The position numbers and the translations under genes are program-made. From positions 1 to 25,157 of IMG/VR virus record IMGVR_UViG_3300025141_000682: a DNA stretch of 25,157 bases; one strand, given 5' to 3'. Source of the stretch: a virus. Below, in pieces: positions 15,072 through 20,068 of this stretch (positions within the stretch are counted from its first letter, which is position 1; the number at the start of each line of letters is the position of its first letter). Below the pieces are notes generated by a model. It ran no database searches. It was not told the DNA's origin and saw only the letters and a program-made list of their open reading frames with translations.

Positions 15072-15371
15072 TTATTTTGATAGCTTGAAGGCGTGACAAC
15101 AACTTCTAAAACCTTTTTTGTCTATTTTCATACTAACAGTTTCTTCATGATCATTAAGCTCCAAAATATAATTGGCGCTTCTGTTAATCAAGTTTGTGAT
15201 ATCACTATTATCAGACCAAAAGGTAACAAAACCATCTTGAAGGTCTTGTTTCTGGGCATTGACAGCACTCTCGCTATCAGGACCACCTCCTCTGCCTTTA
15301 AACCTTTCAGCAACTGCTAAAATGTTTTCTAAAAAATTTTCCTCACCTTTCTTAAAGGTTTTTAAATACAT
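15072..15371 (-). CDS. Hypothetical protein, 99 aa
   Basis: I do not recognise this protein. It is soluble, with an N-terminal helical Lys-rich part, a Gly-rich turn (GRGGGPDSES, 26-35) and a C-terminal beta-rich part ending in FRSCCHAFKLSK. The ATG at 15369-15371 has a strong AAAGGAG about 7 nt upstream. It lies between the zinc-ribbon protein and RecA in the same direction and has coding-like composition without internal overlap, so it is probably a real gene of the recombination/replication group. Confidence 0.75.
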   Translation of the reverse strand: MYLKTFKKGEENFLENILAVAERFKGRGGGPDSESAVNAQKQDLQDGFVTFWSDNSDITNLINRSANYILELNDHEETVSMKIDKKGFRSCCHAFKLSK

Positions 15372-15383
15372 TATTTTTCTCCT

Positions 15384-15668
15384 TTATAGAACAAAGACAT
15401 CTTTTTGACCTCTCGTGGGTTCACTGGTTGTGATTAACCCAAATTCATCATCCATCTGATACCAATCTTCATAAAGAAGGCTTGGGGTCAATGGGCTGAT
15501 ATCAATTTTTTTGACCTCATATTGTGTTTTTATCGCAGCGCTATATTTAAAATGTTTACGCCCACCAGAAACCATTACTCTTCCGCAGCAACATTCTCTG
15601 GCATCCCTTTCAGTTCTAGAATATACAATAGTATCACATTCTTTGCATTCTATAGCTCTTACTAGCAC
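15384..15668 (-). CDS. Small zinc-ribbon protein, 94 aa
   Basis: N-terminal metal-binding motif with Cys8 and Cys11 (ECKEC) and a Cys cluster at 26-28 followed by Gly-Arg (CCCGR), a rubredoxin-like zinc-ribbon layout. The next strand reads VMVSGGRKHFKYSA. The rest is acidic and aromatic (LLYEDWYQMDDEFGL), ending in a hydrophobic stretch. Proteins of this layout occur as hypotheticals in T4-like phages; function is unknown. It begins with GTG at 15666-15668, with AAAGGAG about 9 nt upstream, just after the hairpin repeat at 15696-15733. That hairpin may limit its expression relative to the SSB gene. Confidence 0.75.
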   Translation of the reverse strand: MLVRAIECKECDTIVYSRTERDARECCCGRVMVSGGRKHFKYSAAIKTQYEVKKIDISPLTPSLLYEDWYQMDDEFGLITTSEPTRGQKDVFVL

Positions 15669-15695
15669 AATTAGTTTCTCCTTTTTTTAAAAAAT

Positions 15696-15733
15696 GGGAC
15701 ATCTGTAAACCCATGCCCCCCTGCGGTTTGTGG
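15696..15733 (-). repeat. 38-nt intergenic hairpin repeat, copy A (terminator-like)
   Basis: Sits 3 bp after the stop codon of the 63-aa gene. On the minus strand it has a conserved 14-nt lead (CCACAAACCGCAGG), then a 7-bp stem GGGGCAT/ATGTCCC around the loop GGGTTTACAG, then A and six T. This is the shape of a rho-independent terminator. The stem contains one G-U pair that exists only in minus-strand RNA. It is 32/38 identical to copy B at 15962-15999. Confidence 0.72.
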
Positions 15734-15736
15734 TTA

Positions 15737-15928
15737 TTAAGCCACTAGACTATTATCTAAAAAACTCTTTAAAGCCACTGCTTCACGGACAGTTAGGATC
15801 AACTGCGACTGTCCCCAACCACCACGAGTACTAATCGTTACCGTATTAGACTGTGCCCTTTTGGCAGTGTTATTTCGGCTAATTTCAAATGAGAAACGCT
15901 TTGTATTCTTGGTCTTGGTATAGTTCAT
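15737..15928 (-). CDS. Hypothetical protein, 63 aa
   Basis: Small basic protein (MNYTKTKNTKRFSFEISRNN onward) with a beta-strand-rich centre (TVTISTRGGWGQSQLILTVREA) and a short C-terminal helix (AVALKSFLDNSL). The family is not recognised. The ATG has AAAGGAG about 6 nt upstream. It lies between the two copies of the 38-nt hairpin repeat, directly after the SSB gene, so gene plus hairpin may be a small expression unit co-regulated with SSB. Its basic character would allow nucleic-acid binding, but nothing proves it. Confidence 0.72.
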   Translation of the reverse strand: MNYTKTKNTKRFSFEISRNNTAKRAQSNTVTISTRGGWGQSQLILTVREAVALKSFLDNSLVA

Positions 15929-15961
15929 AAAATCTCCTTTAAGATAAAAAATAAGTGTATT

Positions 15962-15999
15962 GAGGCACCTGTAGACCCGTGCCTCCCTGCGGTTTGTGG
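15962..15999 (-). repeat. 38-nt intergenic hairpin repeat, copy B (after SSB gene)
   Basis: Begins 2 bp after the SSB stop codon. On the minus strand: the same CCACAAACCGCAGG lead, a perfect 7-bp stem GAGGCAC/GTGCCTC around GGGTCTACAG, then AATACACTTA and six T. Compared with copy A there are six differences; five fall in the stem at pairing positions and keep pairing, one is in the loop. It may act as an mRNA 3'-end stabiliser or weak terminator for the SSB message. Confidence 0.7.
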
Positions 16000-16001
16000 A
16001 A

Positions 16002-16745
16002 TTAGCTCAATAGCTCTGAAAAAGCCTTATCCACTCTGCTTCTAACAGAAGTTACAGGCACCCGAGCTGGGGTTAGAGTATCCTCAGAATTTAAAAAATT
16101 ATTTAGGATTTCCTTAACCTCAGAAGGGCTTTTTCGCGCTGATGCAAAAGCTGCATCAAAATCTGGGATGGATTCCAAAAGCGCAGCAGCCTTGGCACTA
16201 TCTTCAAGAAGGGGAGAAGAAGCACGGCGTGGCGTAATTTTGGTTTCTGGAAAAGAAGCACCAGCCGGCTTGGTATACTTAATCACCAAATCTGTACCAG
16301 ATTCAGCATCTGTAATATCTCCATACTCAGGATTAAGCACAAGACCAACCAGGGTTTCATAAGCACGCTTTCCAAAACCCCAAATCTTAACACCCTCTTC
16401 CTCACGACCACGTACAACGACAGGGGCGAAGAAACGCTGCTTCGCGCCCAGCTTACGAGCCACTCTCTTTGACTCATCCGAACCATCCTTCCAGAGGGCT
16501 CGGACATACTTGTCTAGAGGACAATCCTCTCCAAAATTCCTCTTCGGTGAGAGAAATCCTGGCGCACCTCCAACATCATAGTGGAACCAAAAATCCTTAA
16601 AAGGATCGCCATCAACTGGACACACAAGGCGTACAGTCTGCTCACCTTCTTCAGGCTTCCAAAACTGATTACTGTTAGTACCGCCCTCCCCTCTGTTCTT
16701 GAGAGTTGTATAACGAGCACGTACTTTCTTCATATCAATAGCCAT
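16002..16745 (-). CDS. Single-stranded DNA-binding protein, T4 gp32-like
   Basis: Coats ssDNA at the fork and in recombination. The 247-residue protein follows the gp32 order: basic N-terminus (MKKVRARYTTLKNR, for self-cooperativity), FWKPEEGEQTVRLVCP (28-43), KDFWFHYDVGG (50-60), CPLDKY (75-80), AKQRFFAPVVV (101-111), VKIWGFGKRAYETL (119-132) and TDLVIKY. In T4 gp32 the CPxC block supplies two zinc ligands; here the second Cys is Asp78, leaving Cys75, Cys42 and His55, so zinc binding is probably lost or altered. The C-terminus is Ser/Lys-containing and less acidic than T4. Base composition is more GC-rich than the neighbours, as expected for a highly expressed gene. The ATG has AGGAG about 12 nt upstream; an 8-bp hairpin lies just before this leader. 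Confidence 0.88.
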   Translation of the reverse strand: MAIDMKKVRARYTTLKNRGEGGTNSNQFWKPEEGEQTVRLVCPVDGDPFKDFWFHYDVGGAPGFLSPKRNFGEDCPLDKYVRALWKDGSDESKRVARKLGAKQRFFAPVVVRGREEEGVKIWGFGKRAYETLVGLVLNPEYGDITDAESGTDLVIKYTKPAGASFPETKITPRRASSPLLEDSAKAAALLESIPDFDAAFASARKSPSEVKEILNNFLNSEDTLTPARVPVTSVRSRVDKAFSELLS

Positions 16746-16780
16746 AATAATTTATTTCTCCTATTTTTTTGGGTTAAAGT

Positions 16781-16803
16781 CGCCTTGATGATCTCTCAAG
16801 GCG
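16781..16803 (-). promoter_or_regulatory. 8-bp hairpin before the SSB gene; possible translational operator
   Basis: Perfect stem CGCCTTGA/TCAAGGCG with a 7-nt loop GAGATCA, overlapping the TGA stop of the FtsZ-like gene. In minus-strand RNA it is followed by a 35-nt A-rich unstructured leader containing the AGGAG site and then the SSB ATG. This resembles the T4 gene 32 operator, where a structured element is followed by an unstructured A/U-rich leader that gp32 coats to block its own translation. On the plus strand the same stem is followed by CTATTTTTTG, so it could also stop antisense transcripts. Confidence 0.55.
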
Positions 16804-17644
16804 CTATTTTTTGTATTAATGTACTACTTTTTTCACAATAAGCAAATAGCTTATCATATTCTGTCGGATAAACTGAATAAGTTGTTTTCAGTCTAGCATG
16901 CTCAAAATTATTTTTTAAGTTGTTTTGAATGACCTCCATTAAATTTTTATCCTCTTCCAATTGCTTTTCAGGAACAGCATAATAGTAATTTTTTTCTCTT
17001 GGAATGTCAAGAACAAAAAATAATTTTTCTTTACTATTTTCTACATCAAACAAGCCAATAGTACTAACGCGAGCAGTGTTTATACGATTTGTAGTCGTTG
17101 TAAATATTGCCCTTGAATGGTTAAATATATTAATCATATGGTACGTAGATGCTATCAAGTTGTTTAATGAGTCCCAATACTTCATTATTGGAACTGGTCC
17201 CAGTATATCAGATATTTTTTGATTGTCAAGTAAATAAACACGCTTAAACAAGCCTGAGCGTGCGTATTCTTGAAAAACATTAAAAAGTAAATTGTTTTGA
17301 AGCTTTTTTTCTCCCACAATTTCCTCAAGTTTGGGCACAATATACATTACTGTGATTTCGGTTTTATCTTTAATTTTTTCCAGAATTGAAAGAGAAGCAC
17401 CAGACACCGTCCCACAACTAGTAATAAATAAGGTTTCAGGCATCACCTCCTCCTGCAAATATTTAATCATACCTCTCGGTAGTTTCTTTTCATACAGCTC
17501 TGGTGATGTCTGGCGCTTGAGACCAAAGGAATTTTTGGCCTTTTTTAATCCTACATCAAGTTTTATAATTTTATATTGCGGGTATTGTTTTAGCTGATTT
17601 GCTATATTACACCCAGCTTCACCTAATCCTATTACGGTTTGCAT
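16796..17644 (-). CDS. Divergent FtsZ/tubulin-like protein
   Basis: A 282-residue protein whose block order follows FtsZ: VIGLGEAGCNIANQL (4-18) matches the T1 loop GVGGxGxNAV; LFITSCGTVSGASLSILEKI (72-91) matches the GTP signature GGGTGTGAAP with several Gly lost; ITVMYIVP matches TVAVVTxPF; RVYLLDNQKISDIL (135-148) matches SLITIPNDKLLxxL; and YWDSLNNLIAST (156-167) matches the H7 helix AFxxANDVL. The catalytic NxDxxD of the T7 loop is not found; NRINTARVST lies in that place. Nucleotide binding may thus be weakened and GTP hydrolysis lost. It starts 9 bp after the family A polymerase gene, with GAGG 6 nt upstream. It might form filaments, position phage DNA, or act as a decoy for host FtsZ. 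Assignment by eye; fold comparison needed. Confidence 0.62.
   Translation of the reverse strand: MQTVIGLGEAGCNIANQLKQYPQYKIIKLDVGLKKAKNSFGLKRQTSPELYEKKLPRGMIKYLQEEVMPETLFITSCGTVSGASLSILEKIKDKTEITVMYIVPKLEEIVGEKKLQNNLLFNVFQEYARSGLFKRVYLLDNQKISDILGPVPIMKYWDSLNNLIASTYHMINIFNHSRAIFTTTTNRINTARVSTIGLFDVENSKEKLFFVLDIPREKNYYYAVPEKQLEEDKNLMEVIQNNLKNNFEHARLKTTYSVYPTEYDKLFAYCEKSSTLIQKIAP
16982..17010 (-). promoter_or_regulatory. Possible internal promoter upstream of the SSB gene
   Basis: Minus-strand TTGACA (17010-17005), a 17-bp spacer and TACTAT (16987-16982), inside the FtsZ-like gene. The -35 is perfect; the -10 matches 4 of 6. Transcription would start near 16975, about 230 nt before the SSB ATG, and would include the hairpin at 16781-16803. 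It could give SSB extra, separately controlled expression. Confidence 0.42.
17202..17229 (-). promoter_or_regulatory. Possible second internal promoter in the FtsZ-like gene
   Basis: Minus-strand TTGACA (17229-17224), a 16-bp spacer and TATACT (17207-17202), the same -10 as at 11098 and 13091. It lies inside coding sequence, at residues about 139-148 of the FtsZ-like protein, so partly constrained by codons. Start point near 17195, about 450 nt before SSB. Confidence 0.45.
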
Positions 17645-17653
17645 TTACGCCTC

Positions 17654-18835
17654 TTATTTAATAAATAAATTTTTCATTTCCGCCCAATTTTTACCACCAA
17701 GGCAGTTAATACGGAATTTACCAAACCTTGTATCACTGAATAGTTCCTTAATTGTGTGAAACTCATACTCTTGTTCTCTATGAAGATCGATCATGATTGA
17801 GTCGTGGTTACAAAATTTAATATAGCTTTTTCTACTTTTCAAAAATTCCCAAATTTTATACATCTGCTCGAATACCAAATCCGCAGCTGTAGATTGGATG
17901 AGATAGCTTATGGCATGATCTTCGTCACATTCTATTTCTCGACCAAAAGGGGTTATAACCTTATTATCCTTAAAATACAAACTTTTGAGTTTTTTTCGGT
18001 TGTAAACCTTGCTAACCATGTCATCCTTGCTATTGGGGTTATAAAGCCAGGAAAATATCCTTTTTTTGGCATTATCGCGATCTTTTGCACTAGTAAATAC
18101 ATGAGTTAGGTTCCAATCATGAAGGTCTTCTTCCGGCTGTTCATGTCCAAGCAACGCCAGAGCAACTCTTAGCTCACATGCATTGAAATCCATCTCGAAT
18201 AGCCAATCATTATTTGGAATTAATATTTTACGATATTGTTTAGCTAAAGTGAGTACCGGGAAAGAGCCTTTTTTAGTGCTTAAGCGCCCAGTAACCGTTT
18301 TTGCAATATCATAATCTATAAACGATGTACTGTCTTCAATAAGCCTGCAAATGTTTTTATCTTGTGTCGTGATTTTATCGACCTGAGACAAATTAATATT
18401 AAGTGGCCTTTGTTTAATATCAGCGATAACCTTTACAATCTTCAGCAACTGTTCATAATTATTAGGCTTTGGGCAATTGTTAAAGATATTTTCGCAAATT
18501 TCATTTTTGATTTCTGCCCAATTTTTAAGAAGAAAACGTGGCATAATATCGTAAATGCACGTTTGGTCTAAATCCAAGCCAACTATTTGAGACGTTTTTA
18601 TCACTGCCTTTATTCTTTTTTGAATTTCATCAAATTCTTTTTTCTTATTAACTGGACAAAGCTCTTCTAACGATTTTCCCAACACAAATAAATTAGCATA
18701 GTCCACATCCTGTTCGCTTAAATAAGAAGTATAAGACCAAGTTTTTGTACACAATGGGGTATACTTGTCATAAAATTTACCATCTTTGTAAACCATATGA
18801 CACTTTTCTTTGTCATCAAATGTTTGAAAAATCAT
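17654..18835 (-). CDS. Compact family A (PolA-type) DNA polymerase without exonuclease domains
   Basis: A 393-residue polymerase matching only the polymerase part of DNA polymerase I. Landmarks: TGRLST (182-187), motif A DFNACELR with catalytic Asp216 and Glu221, motif B (O helix) Arg253, Lys257, Phe261 and Tyr265 with exactly the spacing of E. coli Arg754/Lys758/Phe762/Tyr766, LIQSTAADL (312-320), and motif C NHDS with His344 and catalytic Asp345 (E. coli HDE, so Glu883 is Ser here). There is no 5'-3' exonuclease domain and no 3'-5' DxE motif; the N-terminal 175 residues are short and divergent. The separate FEN nuclease at 11516-12490 could complement it. A consensus promoter places the RNA start on the first base of the ATG. 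It may fill gaps or act in repair next to the DnaE enzyme. Confidence 0.9.
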   Translation of the reverse strand: MIFQTFDDKEKCHMVYKDGKFYDKYTPLCTKTWSYTSYLSEQDVDYANLFVLGKSLEELCPVNKKKEFDEIQKRIKAVIKTSQIVGLDLDQTCIYDIMPRFLLKNWAEIKNEICENIFNNCPKPNNYEQLLKIVKVIADIKQRPLNINLSQVDKITTQDKNICRLIEDSTSFIDYDIAKTVTGRLSTKKGSFPVLTLAKQYRKILIPNNDWLFEMDFNACELRVALALLGHEQPEEDLHDWNLTHVFTSAKDRDNAKKRIFSWLYNPNSKDDMVSKVYNRKKLKSLYFKDNKVITPFGREIECDEDHAISYLIQSTAADLVFEQMYKIWEFLKSRKSYIKFCNHDSIMIDLHREQEYEFHTIKELFSDTRFGKFRINCLGGKNWAEMKNLFIK

Positions 18836-18841
18836 GTTAAA

Positions 18842-18870
18842 ATATTACCAAATTTATTTTTCTTTGTCAA
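18842..18870 (-). promoter_or_regulatory. Consensus sigma70 promoter giving a leaderless message for the family A polymerase
   Basis: Minus-strand TTGACA (18870-18865, perfect), a 17-bp spacer and TAATAT (18847-18842). Seven bases after the -10 lies A18835, the first base of the polymerase ATG, so the mRNA should start at the start codon. No ribosome binding site precedes that ATG. The -35 uses the last codons of the upstream structural gene (Phe-Asp-Lys), so the two genes are separated by this promoter: tail genes upstream, replication genes downstream. Confidence 0.85.
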
Positions 18871-20050
18871 AGTTAAAAAAATAAGGATTTAGATTGCGTG
18901 TTTTATAAATCTTAGAATTCATAATCTTTTTATTAACATACCGCAATGCCAAGTCCAAACCATCAATGCGGTAATAATCAATTAGGTGTTTTTCAAACTC
19001 ATTATACTTATCTTCGATATTATTTTCAATTAATTTTATTTTTAAATATAGTTTAAGAAAATAACTTTCTCCATATTTTGAAATAAAGCCACTCTTGTCA
19101 CCTGGCATTTCTACTGGTAATTCCTTGATTTCTATTGTTTCAAAATCAGAAAACATGGGAGAGCCATATTGAACAGACTTTAGCTTTACAATATTCTTTG
19201 AATATGTTGTGTTAACTGCATAATAACTTGAATACATTTGCCACATATAACTTTTAAAATTTTTATAATCTATGTCAATTGCTCGATAATAGCATAAATC
19301 AAAAAAGTTATTATCTTCTAAATTAATATTGTATTTGGCAGCATATATTTGCATTTTGCCACTAGATAAATCGGCAATTAGTTGCCATGGTGCGTTTTTG
19401 TTCACTCTAAAGCCATGTCCCTTACAAATATTTACAAAATTAGAATACTCAAACTTATTCAAATAATTTTCTACTTTTATATCGGTATCATCATGTTCCT
19501 CTTTCGTTAAATCTATAATCAATCCGGATATCTTATTAGTACAATTATTGCTTAATATAAATTCACTTTGCGTCAAAGAAACATCTTTACTTACCAATCT
19601 AGCATAATTTAAATATTCTTTAATAAAGCATTTGAAAGAAGGTATTGTTTTATTTGCGAGATAATCATTTAAAAATGGATTAAATATAAAATTTTCAAAA
19701 TATTCATCATACAAGACTGGTAAGGATTCCCAAGATCTTTTTGGATTAAACTTGCCAAGAAAATCAGCAGAAAAAGCTTTCTTGCTTTTTGCTCTTCTAA
19801 TAAAATTTTGCAAATTTAAAAAAGCATCAGTTACAAAATTGATTGCACGGAACTTACCTCTTGTATCAATGTTTTTCAAATATTTTTCTCTTGGATACAC
19901 TGTTATACCATTGGTGTCCACCTTTCCATAATATGGTCTTTTGTACCAAATGTCATATATTTTGTTTTTTGGAAAAACGGGATAAAGTTCTTCATATTCT
20001 TTTTTAGTTTTAAAGAATGTAGAGGCCTTTGAAGAGTTATTGCTTAGCAT
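18854..20050 (-). CDS. Hypothetical protein, probable virion structural protein, 398 aa
   Basis: I do not recognise a named family. The 398 residues are rich in Tyr, Phe, Asn and Lys, without membrane segments or signal peptide. Recognisable patches are YDIWYKRPYYGKVD, GHGFRVNKNAPWQLIADLSS and ISKYGESYFLKLYLKIKL; I associate the APWxLxADL and YGESYFLxLYxxI style with virion proteins of large marine phages, but this is memory and cannot be verified here. The gene lies directly after the baseplate genes (18-bp gap) and before the promoter of the replication group, so a tail or baseplate role is the simplest reading. The ATG lacks a clear ribosome binding site. Confidence 0.72.
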   Translation of the reverse strand: MLSNNSSKASTFFKTKKEYEELYPVFPKNKIYDIWYKRPYYGKVDTNGITVYPREKYLKNIDTRGKFRAINFVTDAFLNLQNFIRRAKSKKAFSADFLGKFNPKRSWESLPVLYDEYFENFIFNPFLNDYLANKTIPSFKCFIKEYLNYARLVSKDVSLTQSEFILSNNCTNKISGLIIDLTKEEHDDTDIKVENYLNKFEYSNFVNICKGHGFRVNKNAPWQLIADLSSGKMQIYAAKYNINLEDNNFFDLCYYRAIDIDYKNFKSYMWQMYSSYYAVNTTYSKNIVKLKSVQYGSPMFSDFETIEIKELPVEMPGDKSGFISKYGESYFLKLYLKIKLIENNIEDKYNEFEKHLIDYYRIDGLDLALRYVNKKIMNSKIYKTRNLNPYFFNFDKEK

Positions 20051-20068
20051 ATAATAATTAGAATCTTG

